From Reticulitermes speratus (Eukaryota; Arthropoda; Insecta; Blattodea; Rhinotermitidae): a DNA stretch of 64,000 bases. Where the stretch lies: the NCBI GenBank assembly GCA_021186555.1, contig JAJKFL010000006.1, positions 6,716,215-6,780,214 of the forward strand. The letters are read 5' to 3'. The translations under genes and the position numbers were made by a program. Positions 52,740 to 62,636 of the stretch are shown piece by piece. The notes below the pieces were generated by a model. It saw nothing but the letters and a program-made list of their open reading frames with translations, was not told where the DNA came from and did no database searches. Each line of letters starts with the position of its first letter. Position 1 is the first letter of the stretch.

Positions 52740-52955
52740 TCTTCGCTTTTCTGGGATGTTACGCAGCGTTGATTGGTACTTAGTGACCGACGTTTCGGGA
52801 CAGGGTTCAAGGGTCAAGCAACCTTCTTGGACTGCTTAAACCTTTAAGATGGGACCAACAGGCTGTCCCGAAACTTCGGTAATTATTTATCAACGCTGCG
52901 TAACATATCTGAAGAGCGAAGGCCTCATTTACACCGCGCGGAAGCCTCAATTCTG
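52740..52955. repeat. foldback element of the CGAAACGTCGG family
   Basis: TTCTGGGATGTTACGCAGCG is inverted at CGCTGCGTAACATATCTGAA. TTTAAGATGGGACC..GTCCCGAAACTTCGGTAA gives a paired helix II (GGGAC/GTCCC), but the first box is TTTAAGA. Confidence 0.85.
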
Positions 52956-53349
52956 AGTAATTTTAAAGCAAATATGGGAAGTTCTTCAAGAAGCAGGTAG
53001 GGGTAGAGAGGAGGTTCTTCGTGCCATCTGCCTAGAAGCAGCTGCCCGTTCTAATGAACGTGTCGGTTCTTGTTATTTAATTCGCTGTGCGGACATTCAA
53101 ATCACGCGTGTGCAGTCTGTCACCGTAACATGCGAGCCTTTATCAAGTAAGGAGAGAAATAATGTAATGCCATTGCGAAGTTAGGTAGCAGTGCTCCAGT
53201 ACACAGTGACTTGGGAATGTCTCTGGTCAGCGGCTGCGGGGGCGAGGAACGATACGCAGACTGAACGGAGGCAGACTGTCTAATAAGCACGCGCAAATGA
53301 CGGATGTCATATGACACAGTACATCACTCCACTCTTAATTAAACCTTGA

Positions 53350-53480
53350 GCTATCAACATCGCGGTGTGGTCTAGCATCCCTTTGCTTGGATTCTGAAGG
53401 TTCGGGTTCGAATCTTGGCCTAACAACCAGCGATCCTAATTGAGTTCTACTGAGACTTATAATTCGTGGAGCTTTACGTC
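53350..53480 (+). mobile_element. candidate tRNA-related SINE fragment
   Basis: GCGGTGTGGTCTAGCATC and GGGTTCGAATCTTGG are spaced like boxes A and B. Single copy here. Confidence 0.4.
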
Positions 53481-53672
53481 TGCACATTCATAGCGTCATG
53501 TTTGGACAACGGACAAATTTATATTAAACTGATTCGCGGAGCCCCTAGTGCACATGCACCGATAGCCGAGGTACCGATCCACTTCACTAGTACTTCAGGA
53601 TCCCAGTGACAGGAATTCAATCCCATTTTTGGGGTGAACTGCTTACTGTGAAGTGAAGGCGTGAAAGAGACT

Positions 53673-54325
53673 ACCCTGCCCTACCCCACCCTACCCTACC
53701 ATACCCTGCCCTACCGCACCCTACCATATCCTACCCTATCATACCCTGCCCTACCCCACCCTACCCTACCATACCCTACCCCACCCTACCCTACCATACC
53801 CTGCCTACCGACCTACCATATCCTACCCTAAACCCTGCCCTACCACACTACCCTACCAACCCTACCCCACCCTACCCTATCCACTACCTCCTTCCCTACC
53901 CTATCATACCCTACCCCACCCTACCATACCTGCCCTACCCACCCTACCCTACCATACCCTACCCCACCCTACCTATCACACTACCTACCCTACCCCACCC
54001 TACCCATACCATACCCTACCCTACCTCCCACCCTACCATACCCTGCCCTACCTCACCCTACCCTACCATACCCTGCCCTACCCCACCCTACCCTATCATA
54101 CCCTGCCCTACCCCACCCTACCCTATCATACCCTACCCCACCCTACCATACCATACCCTACCCTACCCCACCCTACCCTACCATACCCTGCCCTACCTCA
54201 CCCTACCCTACCATACCCTACCTTACCCCACCCTACCCTATCATACCCTGCCCTACCTCACCCTACCCTACATACCCTGCCCTACCCCACCCTACCCTAT
54301 CATATCCTGCCCTACCCTACCCTAT
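53673..54325. repeat. CCTAC-type pentanucleotide array
   Basis: CCCTACC, CCATACC and CCTGCC blocks alternate in higher-order units of about 20-45 bp. The other strand is GTAGG-rich, one base from the insect telomere unit TTAGG but not telomeric. Between 53,800 and 54,010 frequent single-base losses suggest poor consensus. Confidence 0.94.
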
Positions 54326-54329
54326 CAAT

Positions 54330-54930
54330 CAACTTGGGAGCCCATGAAACATTTGCAATTGGGCTTCATGAGCCATGGTCCACTTGCAGCGGTAGCGTAG
54401 CAGTTTTGTGACGGAATTAGCGCAATCTGCGAGCAGCACTTGACCCACAGATGCATTTGAACTGGTCGTTGAGGTGCCCCTACAGTGTCAAAGGAATCTG
54501 CCCACTGGTCTGCTTACAGTGGTAGTTGATAAACCTCTGGCCAGTTTGCAGTGGTAGTTGAATGTCAACTTGCAGGATAGTTTTAGGCACCTACCTTCTT
54601 AATCAGACAGATATAGTAAAGTTACGTGCACGGAGAGGAACGTTTGTTGTATTAACGTGCACAATTTTGGGAAAAAATGGGTGCCGGACATGTTCTGGAC
54701 ACCCTCGGCTTCATTTTGAAAACAACAACCTTCCTGGCGTGTCTCTGCAAGAGAAATATTTGTTTGTTACGACTTTCTTATACGACGTGGCTTTTGGGAG
54801 AAACAGGGTGGGACGGACAAACGAGTGGACACATCTGGCCGTTATGTGTACCTGTGGTTCGCAAACCTGACAAGACAAACTCCACTGCAAACCTGTGAGT
54901 CAATTTTGACGTCAGGTTGACATACGCATG
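54330..54930. other. unassigned stretch with an ORF of unknown status
   Basis: CAC(TTG)CAG..GGTAG units recur near 54,380, 54,515 and 54,545. A 102-codon plus frame (54,562-54,870) with many Cys has no recognised domain, signal sequence or neighbour. Confidence 0.3.
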
Positions 54931-54959
54931 TTCCACTGTGTGAGACTTTCAGGTGCTCA

Positions 54960-55065
54960 TGAGTGTCTTCTGGGAACACCACGTGGTCTGGCAGAAAATT
55001 ACCAACGTTTCGAAAGAACGCTGCCTTCTTCTTTTCTTCAAGGTACAAGAATGAATACGTCAGAC
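54960..55065. repeat. hammerhead-like hairpin of the CGAAACGTTGG type, minus strand
   Basis: On minus: CCTTGAAGA, an imperfect A/G-rich helix II, GAAAC, loop GTTG, GTA (54,990-55,040). The first box is TTGAAGA and no helix I is seen. Confidence 0.5.
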
Positions 55066-55085
55066 TACAGGACGCGTATCCCAGA

Positions 55086-55230
55086 AAATTCACGGGTCAA
55101 GAGTCGGACTCTTGACCCGTAAAGATGGGACCGATACGTTGTCCCGAAACGTCGGTAAACAATTACCACACGACGCCGCGTAATATCCAATAAGAGCGCA
55201 CATCTCAACATGGCGGCGGAAGCCTGAAAT
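55086..55230 (+). repeat. single arm of a CGAAACGTCGG foldback plus a 14-bp-arm hairpin
   Basis: ACGGGTCAAGAGTC/GACTCTTGACCCGT form a perfect hairpin at 55,086-55,121. GATGGGACCGATACG..GTCCCGAAACGTCGG and AACATGGCGGCGGAAGCCTG follow. Confidence 0.8.
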
Positions 55231-55373
55231 CATTGCTTCTCTTGTTTCTCCTAGAAATCATCGCTAGTATCATATTGCAGGCTTGAAACGTAAATTTGCG
55301 ATGTGGTATGTGTACATCTTGTCGCAACAAAAGTCTGATTCTTTATTTTTAATCGCCCTGTAGGCTGTCAGGT

Positions 55374-55386
55374 AAGTGAACTTGCG
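55374..55386 (+). promoter_or_regulatory. second CAG|GTAAGT juxtaposition, weak recursive-splice candidate
   Basis: GGCTGTCAG|GTAAGTG at 55,380/55,381. The donor is consensus, but the upstream pyrimidine tract (TTCTTTATTTTTAATCGCCC) is 12 bases away and broken by GTAGG. Confidence 0.18.
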
Positions 55387-55805
55387 CCTGAGGTTATGGA
55401 CGTTTATCAGTTGATGACGCTTCCGCGGTGCGACAGTAATGTTGTGGAATCCAGAGAGCTGTCTGTCGCTGAATGAGTCAGTGTTTGACCGGTTGCTAGG
55501 AGGAACGTTCTGATAGCCAACACATTAAGAACCAATAAATACCTGTCAGACAGAACATATATCTAATATTGAGGAAATGAAAATAGCTACTTGACTCGGC
55601 TTTGAGTTAAAGCATCATCAGGCTGTGCAAGATGGTATATGAAGGCGCATTGTACAACGATGTAAGCATTTGAAAGTGCAGCGTGCAGCCTTTTCTACGT
55701 GCTCTGTATTAAACATATGTTTGACGGATATTCCGGTCTGCGGATTATCCGTGCACGAAAGTAAGTTGCTAATGACTAGTGACGAAGGTGGGAGATAAAG
55801 TGATG

Positions 55806-57213
55806 TAGCGCAAACTGCTGTAACAAAATAACGTGGTGTAGCGCAAACTGCTGTAACAAAATAACGTGGTGTAGCGCAAACTGCTCTAAGAAAATAACGT
55901 GGTGTAGCGCAAACTGCTCTAACTAAATAACGTGGTGTAGCGCAAACTGCTCTAACAAAATAACGTGGTGTAGCGCAAACCGCTCTAACAAAATAACGTG
56001 GTGTAGCGCAAACTGCTCTAACAAAATAATGTGGTGTAGCGCAAACTGCTCTAACAAAATAACGTGGTGTAGCGCAAACTGCTGTAACAAAATAACGTGG
56101 TGTAGCGCAAACCGCTGTAACAAAATAACGTGGTGTAGCGCAAACTGCTCTAACAAAATAACGTGGTGTAACGCAAACTGCTCTAACAAAATAACGTGGT
56201 GTAGCGCAAACTGCTCTAACAAAATAACGTGGTGTAGCGCAAACTGCTCTAAGAAAATAACGTGGTGTAGCGCAAACTGCTCTAATAAAATAACGTGGTG
56301 CAGCGCAAACTGCTCTAAGAAAATGACGTGGTGTAGCGCAAACTGCTCTAACAAAATAACGTGGTGTAGCGCAAACTGCTCTAACAAAATAACGTGGTGT
56401 AGCGCAAACTGCTCTAACAAAATAACGTGGTGTAGCGCAAACTGCTCTAACAAAATAACGTGATGTAGCGCAAACTGCTATAACAAAATAACGTGGTGTA
56501 GCGCAAACTGCTATAACAAAATAACGTGGTGTAGCGCAAACTGCTCTAACAAAATAACGTGGTGTAGCGCAAACTGCTCTAACAAAATAACGTGCTGTAG
56601 CGCAAACTGCTCTAACAAAATAACGTGGTGTAGCGCAAACTGCTCTAACAAAATAACGTGATGTAGCGCAAACTGCTCTAACAAAATAACGTGGTGTAGC
56701 GCAAACTGCTCTAACAAAATAACGTGGTGTAGCGCAAACTGCTCTAACAAAATAACGTGCTGTAGCGCAAACTGCTCTAACAAAATAACGTGGTGTAGCG
56801 CAAACTGCTCTAACAAAATAACGTGGTGTAGCGCAAACTGCTCTAACAAAATAACGTGGTGTAGCGCAAACTGCTCTAACAAAATAACGTGGTGTAGCGC
56901 AAACTGCTCTAACAAAATAACGTGGTGCAGCGCAAACTGCTCTAACAAAATAACGTGGTGTAGCGCAAACTGCTCTAACAAAATAACGTGGTGCAGCGCA
57001 AACTGCTGTAACAAAATAACGTGGTGTAGCGCAAACTGCTCTAACAAAATAACGTGGTGCAGCGCAAACTGCTCTAACAAATAACGTGGTGCAGCGCAAA
57101 CTGCTCTAACAAAATAATGTGGTGCAGCGCAAACTGCTCTAACAAAATAACGTGGTGCAGCGCAAACTGCTGTAACAAAATAACGTGGTGTAGCGCAAAC
57201 TGCTCTAACAAAA
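55806..57213. repeat. 33-bp minisatellite, about 42 units
   Basis: Unit GTGGTGTAGCGCAAACTGCT CTAACAAAATAAC, with CTC/CTG/CTA and GTAG/GCAG variants. Thirty-three is a multiple of three, so a minus frame of 493 codons (unit RAVCATPRYFV) and other plus and minus frames stay open together. One copy near 57,078 lacks an A. No promoter, splice or domain evidence of coding. Confidence 0.97.
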
Positions 57214-57322
57214 TCCTCAATACATCAATCGGGATCTTTCGTGCGTATTCGTATATATTCGGCTATGTATGTATTAGGTATGTAATAAAATTGCGGTTTT
57301 TTTTTCGTGTCTCAATAAAGTA

Positions 57323-57507
57323 CAGTCTAACTCAGTTATAACGTCTTGAAAGGGACTGAATATTTTGTGTCGTTATAAACGAGTGTTGTTATAACCGAGG
57401 AGTGTAATGTTATGTTTAACAGTGACGAATTAATTAGTAACACAGAATATCTGATGCTATGGCCGTGATTTCGTATCAACCGATGTCGTTATAACCGGGT
57501 TCGACTC
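57323..57507. mobile_element. TA-flanked MITE (GGTTATAAC family), copy 2
   Basis: CAGTCTAACTCAGTTATAAC after TA; CGTTATAACCGGGTTCGACT at the right end. Interior GGGACTGAATATTTTGTGTC identical to copy 1. A further pogo-like end (CCCCGGATAATCGTGAGTGC) follows at 57,533-57,561. Confidence 0.83.
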
Positions 57508-57561
57508 GTTGCACCCCCCTTCCACACCGTTACCCCGGATAATCGTGAGTGCACTGTACTT

Positions 57562-57945
57562 AATTGTTCTTGATATGTTTAGCACAGTGGGATGAGTGAC
57601 GTCAGGCTCATTATTTGTTTCTTTTGTATTAGTTCGACATTTGTTACCCCCACCATAGTTTCCTAGCGCAGGATGTGCATCGTGGCATTCGAGTGACTGG
57701 CACCAGTGCTTATGTTCGGTAAGTCACAGGTCGGATAGGGCTGTCTTGACTTAGCATTACAGTGACTTTACTGGGTCCCTCCAGGCAAATGCCCAGAGAG
57801 TGCCATAGTTATGTGAAGACCACATCCATGTCATTTAAAAGTTCAGTAATCAGCTGTTTATTCGACTGTAAAACTGCGCACAATACAGTTTTTTTTTAGT
57901 CGTCCTCTTCGACCTACTCCGGTTTCCCGTTTCAGTATCGAGGTT
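57562..57945. other. unassigned stretch
   Basis: Nothing recognised. Confidence 0.3.
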
Positions 57946-57949
57946 TGTA

Positions 57950-58297
57950 ATTTCTTTTTATCACACTGAGAGACACACCACAGTCGGTAGGACTCCTCTA
58001 GACGAGGGATCGGCTCGTCGCAGAGGCCTCTACCTGACAACAACACACAATATTCACAACAGACAGATATCCATGCCCCCGGTGGGATTTTTTTTTCCTG
58101 TCCGGGTTTTTTTCCCCTTTGATCCATGTTTGTACTGTTTAAATCCTTTCGTCCTTCATGTCACTTTACGTTCCATACTACCGTCCTTACGACAAACACA
58201 ACACAAACATCGATGCCCCCGGTGGATTCGAACCCACAGTCCCAGTAAGCGAGCGGCCGAAGACCCACGCATTAGACCGCACGGCCACTGGGATCGG
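57950..58297 (-). mobile_element. SINE family A in two overlapping pieces
   Basis: The minus strand has a head with box A GCGGTCTAATGCG and box B GGGTTCGAATCC at 58,200-58,297, then about 100 bp of foreign sequence, then the body at 57,955-58,095. Both pieces contain CATGCCCCCGGTGG-type sequence (ATG in one, GATG in the other), so this is either two truncated insertions or one copy with a duplicated junction. Confidence 0.75.
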
Positions 58298-58364
58298 CGT
58301 ACAGCCCTTCTTAACAAGCTACACTTCCTCATCTAGACAGGAAGTTCCCGAACTTTATGAAAAC

Positions 58365-58425
58365 TCCTTACAGTTTGAAGATGAAGGCACTGTGTTTCTT
58401 CGAAACGTCGGAAAAAAACTAACAC
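58365..58425 (+). repeat. decayed hammerhead-like hairpin
   Basis: GTTTGAAGATGAAGG..CTTCTTCGAAACGTCGG. Helix II GAAG/CTTC pairs; the first box is TTGAAGA and the GTA triplet is GAA. Confidence 0.5.
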
Positions 58426-58554
58426 GGTGACTTAGAGTCACGTCTCAGGAAACCTGCATCCCCAGACCGATGGTTCATTATTGTAGTGATAATAGTCCGT
58501 CACTGGCCCGTACTCAGACACGCATGAATCAAGTGCACATTCAGCCTGTTTATT

Positions 58555-58715
58555 TAAGAGCAATTTAATATCATCTTTCCGTCTACGCCTAGGTATGCGA
58601 AATATTTTCTTCGGGTTTCCCCACCAAAGCCCTGTATGTATCTTCGTTCTCTCCCTTGTGTGTGACGTGCAGCGCCCTCCTCTTGATATCTAGCGTGCAG
58701 TACGGAACATGAAGC
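58555..58715 (-). pseudogene. 773-type non-LTR retrotransposon RT tail, frameshifted
   Basis: The minus strand has codons resembling HVTHKGENEDTYRALVGKPE then stops where the GRPRRRW block should be. Catalytic parts absent. Confidence 0.65.
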
Positions 58716-58984
58716 GCCTCATTATGGCACTTATCTCCAGTCTACTGTTTTTTCCCCTCAGTGCCTTAAAATTGTGACTCAAATTTTTATGGAGCACCGC
58801 AATTTCACATTTCTTCCAAATCCGTTTAGCTTTTTTTTCAGGAAGTGAAAAGTGCTGACATTCAGACACAAACTTCGGATTTCGAATTAATTTTATGAAA
58901 TTCACAGTGACGTCATTATGACGTCATAAACAGCATCATTAGGCAAGTTCGGAACGTGATTGTGCTCATCTTAATCGAGGTTTA

Positions 58985-59240
58985 TTTATGAGATCTGCGC
59001 TCTTCTGGGATATTACGCAGCGTCGTGTGGTAATCCTTCACTGACGTTTCGGGACAACGTATCAGTCCCATCTTCAAGGGTCAAGAATTCCAAGAAAGAA
59101 AAGGACTTTTTGACCGTTGAAAATTGGACCGGTAGTTTGTCCCGAAACGTCGGTAAAGGGTTACCACACGACGCTGCGTAATATCCCAGAAGAGCGCAGA
59201 TCTCATCAACATCGCGGTGGAAGTCTGCAATCAAGATTTA
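58985..59240. repeat. foldback element of the CGAAACGTCGG family, both arms present
   Basis: GAGATCTGCGCTCTTCTGGG and ATTACGCAGCGTCGTGTGG are inverted at 59,160-59,210. On minus CTTGAAGATGGGACT..GTCCCGAAACGTCAGTG gives the hammerhead-like hairpin; on plus the first box is TTGAAAA. The right end keeps ATCAACATCGCGGTGGAAG. The minus frame spells LEDGTDTLSRNV. Confidence 0.88.
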
Positions 59241-59296
59241 ACTAATTATTTATTATTTAATTCGTTGTTTAGCGATTCTTTCATTAGCTATGATTA

Positions 59297-59544
59297 TTTT
59301 TCCCCATGGCGCAACTGGGCCAGGACCTCCTCTGTATCGAGGCTTCACGATCACACTCAGACACACCACACTCGGTAGGACTCCTCTGGACGAGTGATCG
59401 GCCCGACGTAGAGACCTCTACCTTACAACACACAACACTCACAAGAGACAGACATCCATGCCCACGGCGGGATTCGAACCCGCAATCCCAGCAAGCGAAC
59501 GGCCGCAGACCCACGCTTTAGACCACGCGGCCACTGGAATCGGC
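59297..59544 (-). mobile_element. SINE family A, tail type 1, full length
   Basis: The minus strand has GCCGATTCCAGTGGCC, box A GCGTGGTCTAAAGCG, box B GGGTTCGAATCCC, complete body, end GGCGCCATGGGG-like. Duplications TAGCTATGATTA (59,285-59,296) and TAGCTGTAATTA (59,545-59,556), 10 of 12 the same. Confidence 0.88.
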
Positions 59545-59556
59545 TAGCTGTAATTA

Positions 59557-60770
59557 TGTGACTTCGAATTTTGGTACAATTAATGGACAGTGCAATAGAA
59601 AAGATGTCGTGAACGGGTCGGGGCCCAGTTTCGGGTCCTGTCTGGGAATTTGACAGTTGATACTGAAGAAAGTAATGCGGAAACTCGATCAGTGATAGTG
59701 AGTATTTTGGTGAGTTGAACACGGTGAAATTTATGGAACAAACGAAGCGATCTCTAATTAGAATTTGTTTCCTGTGGTTGCTAATTAACCGCCAAGTAGA
59801 AGTGTCCCTTTGTTCTGCCCGGATCCATAACTTTGTCTTACACAGAGGATTATTCACACGAGGTGATGCATGAAATAGAGCGAGGTTCACAAGCGCTGTA
59901 TTGTCTTCACTGCGACGTGAACGACGTGTTGGTTTCCGTCGATAAATTACGAAGGTTAACTTGCAGCGCGGTCATCAGATCTGCACCCCACAACTACGAG
60001 TGGTGACCGCAGTTACACACATTTGTTTGGTATAGGGGCGGTCGGGCAATGCTTTCGACCCCTGCTAAGGCACCACCACCACACCGCTTCTTTTAATGGC
60101 CATCATCTTGCACTTTACGCTATTGTCGAAAGACATAATGGATCAGTGTTTATTAAAGTGTGGTTCGCGGCCCACCAAGGGTACGCGAGATTTTTTTGCC
60201 TTGCCATTTTAAGTTAGAAAGAAACTTTTTAAATATTTTTAGTGTTTTACAAAGGGTGTTTGGAATAACGGTATAATGTTGTGTGTATTCGGCTCACTGT
60301 AACACGGACTGTTTTTCTTGTTTGTTTATTTTTCAAGTCACAGTTTTATTCTCACTGCTGCTGGGAAAATAATGCTTCTTGTAATGCATTTGTAAATTGG
60401 CGTAATGAGTTCTGTGGCTCCGTGCATTAAACCCATAACCTTCATATTTGAAAAAAATTGAGATAGTGCTGTCTGTGTGTTGCTTGACCCAGTATCTATC
60501 ACCTCTCAAAACAGGAACATATTAGGCAGTACCAACAGTGATGTACAGGTGGCAGCACCCTGCAGTAATTCTTTCCAGAGTAGCGCTTTCCGTGAATGAA
60601 ACCTCTTTTTTCTCGGAAAGGGTTTAGTCTGGGATATGGGTTTGAGGCACGGAGTCACAGAATTTTGATGTGTTCGCTTCTGGCATATGCCACTGTGTCA
60701 GTGGGTAATCGGATCCCGACGTTTCAGAGTTGCGTTGTGTCTTCCCCAAGTGGGCGGAATGTCCAAGAAA
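59557..60770. other. unassigned stretch
   Basis: AAAGTGTGGTTCGCGGCCCA near 60,155 resembles a hAT end, without partner. A decayed GACGTTTCAGAG hairpin lies near 60,718. Confidence 0.3.
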
Positions 60771-60774
60771 TGGC

Positions 60775-61012
60775 TTAACCTTAGCACTAGATGGGAGTGG
60801 TGGTCAGATTTGAACCCCAACCACCGTACTTCTTGGGACGAGCTTCCATTGCCCATTGGGGAGAAGGATGGATGGACCTCAGAGCCGGTCCGGACGCGTT
60901 GGACAAGAAAAAATCTTTATCCCCTGCCGGGAATATAACCCCAGTTTGTCCGTCGTACACTCCGTAGCCTAGTCACTATACCAGCTGAGCTATCTACGCT
61001 GCGTTAGTCCCT
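60775..61012 (-). mobile_element. SINE family B, diverged
   Basis: GGCTTAACCTTAGCACTAGA, TGCCCATTGGGGAGAAGG, AGAGCCGGTCCGGACGCG, CCTGCCGGGAATATAACCCC and CAGCTGAGCTATC on plus: inverted body then head with box A. Confidence 0.78.
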
Positions 61013-61039
61013 TATACATCAAGTAAATAAATGCATGGG

Positions 61040-61260
61040 GAAGAATCTTGAGAAGCTGATAGTGACTCGCCTAGCGAAGAATTTCCCCGCCTTTTTTGAA
61101 AGCGGAACGATTTTACAAGAGCCCTCCACAGGGTCTTACCGTGAATCAAGGCCACACAATTTTTTCCTTTCAAATCCGTTTAATAATATTGTCCTCTTTT
61201 CTACACGCGTGTCTCCCAAGTGGCGTTTGGGCTTCACGTTTTTCGTATGTTTGTGTGAAA
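61040..61260 (-). pseudogene. 773-type non-LTR retrotransposon 3' end, diverged
   Basis: AATCTTGAGAAGCTGATAGT, GAAGAATTTCCCCGCCTTT and AACGATTTTACAAGAGCCC are the inverted 3' UTR and last codons; TTTAATAATATTGTCC matches the antisense of the EDNIK segment. Confidence 0.65.
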
Positions 61261-61264
61261 GTGT

Positions 61265-61645
61265 GAGCTGGGCACTTGAACGTTAAATAAACCAAGAAGT
61301 ATTACGTGTCATATGTGTCCAACAAAATGTCACCAGTAAACCAAAGAATCCGTTAAGAATTCATTATCATATGAATTGTGTACACGGAGTTATGGATTAG
61401 TCGCATAATGCCCCTGTGAGCTGTTGTGTATTTCCTTTGGTATTTTCAGTTTAGGTAGGAGCCTGGCTAACATCCGAGTTGGAGTTTTAATATGGGCTGA
61501 TGTGTTACAATTGCCACTCGCAGTCAGTAGCCACAAAGACGAAAGATGAGAGCTGCTGCATCATTAGGCCTAAGTGTAATGTGGTAGAGTGTTTTTTCAT
61601 CTAAGAGCTTTAATGGTAGACCTGTCTATCTGTCCGTCTGTTTAT
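61265..61645. other. unassigned stretch
   Basis: Nothing recognised before the (CA)n(TA)n at 61,649-61,684. Confidence 0.3.
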
Positions 61646-61648
61646 TTA

Positions 61649-61684
61649 TACACACACACACAACACATATATATATATATATAT
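61649..61684. repeat. (CA)n(TA)n microsatellite
   Basis: CA units grade into TA; the hairpin MITE is inserted at its right edge. Confidence 0.93.
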
Positions 61685-61686
61685 TA

Positions 61687-61758
61687 CAGGCATACACGAA
61701 AGAATGGTGCGTTTAATAGTGAACACTATTAAAACGCAACATTTTTTGTGTGTGCCTG
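61687..61758. mobile_element. 72-bp hairpin MITE, TA target, copy 2
   Basis: CAGGCATACACGAAAGAATG / CATTTTTTGTGTGTGCCTG-like ends, centre AATAGTG/CACTATT, TA at 61,685-61,686 and 61,759-61,760. Same family as 50,051. Confidence 0.88.
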
Positions 61759-61829
61759 TATATATACACACACAGAATGAACTAAAAGTGTACGGCCAAG
61801 CATACAGACGGTGAACCTACGCTATAGCA

Positions 61830-62108
61830 AAACGTGAAGCAACCCCATTACAGGCCTGGACAGACCTTAGGGTTCCAGGAGGTTGAGGCTCCCAGATTTC
61901 TAGACAATCGGCACATGAAGGTGGTAAGGTTGTCAGCCCTACGCACCGGCCGCCTTTACCCCCCAGGAAATATTCCTGGTACTCTTGTCCGTTAGAGGCT
62001 GAGTCGACCCCGACCGAAAGGATTATGTCAATGAAAAATTCCAATGACACCATCGGGAATCGAACCGCGGGACTTACGGCTTGTAGCGCAGTGCCCCCTA
62101 CGCCATAG
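61830..62108 (-). mobile_element. SINE family C
   Basis: CCCATTACAGGCCTGGACAG, GGTTCCAGGAGGTTGAGGC, TTGTCAGCCCTACGC, GTCGACCCCGACC, CATCGGGAATCGAACC on plus. The head beyond box B is damaged (GTGCCCCCTACGCC). Confidence 0.87.
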
Positions 62109-62299
62109 TACAAGAGAAAAGTATTATAAGAACATAGGCCTGCTGAAGCGTGGTTTCCGAGTTACGACTCCCCGAAGATTAAAGAAAATTCTCAAAGTGT
62201 CCCCCTTGAGCTTCAAACTCAGGACGTTGTACATTTCAACAGTGACTGCCTGACTCGCTGGAAAATTCCAGGTGTCGTAGGAATCACCTCACATCCATT

Positions 62300-62636
62300 C
62301 TGTGTTCGTTGTTGCAAGTCCTGGACGGCACTGCCTGCTGCAGCACAAACAGTAGACTGCAAATTTGCATAGAGATAAAACATTTAAGGGATTTACAGCA
62401 GGGAAGGAGCTGGCCATGCTGTTGGTCCACTTCTTCCTATCAGTTCTTCCGGAAACACGTTGTTCAAAAATTCCCGAACTGCAAGAACAAAATGCTGTGG
62501 AGCACCATCGTGCATGAATCGTAAATGAATCCTAGTCTGCAGATCCACATCTTGCAACAGCTCTGGAAGGAAGTTTCGTAGGAAGTTGTGGTGAACAGCC
62601 ACAGTCAGACGTGGTGGGATAAGTGGGGTACCAGAA
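62300..62636 (-). pseudogene. DDE-type transposase C-terminal fragment, frameshifted
   Basis: The minus frame shows PPRLTVAVHHNFLRNFLPEL, then RIHLRFMHDGAPQHF with the second catalytic Asp (HDGAP), VREFLNNVFPEELIGRSGP and TAWPAPS. The frame then shifts and stops where DLNP with the third acidic residue is expected; VNPLNVL follows in another frame. This pattern belongs to a Tc1/mariner-like or related eukaryotic transposase. The N-terminal half is missing. Its upstream side ends exactly where the hammerhead-bearing element begins. Confidence 0.75.

Noticed and set aside
53673..54325. Interstitial telomere
   Set aside because: The unit is CCTAC-type, not CCTAA; no run of true TTAGG is seen.
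55618..57099. 493-codon minus-strand ORF with 11-residue repeats
   Set aside because: It exists only because the satellite unit is 33 bp; other frames on both strands are open too, and there is no promoter, splice or domain support.
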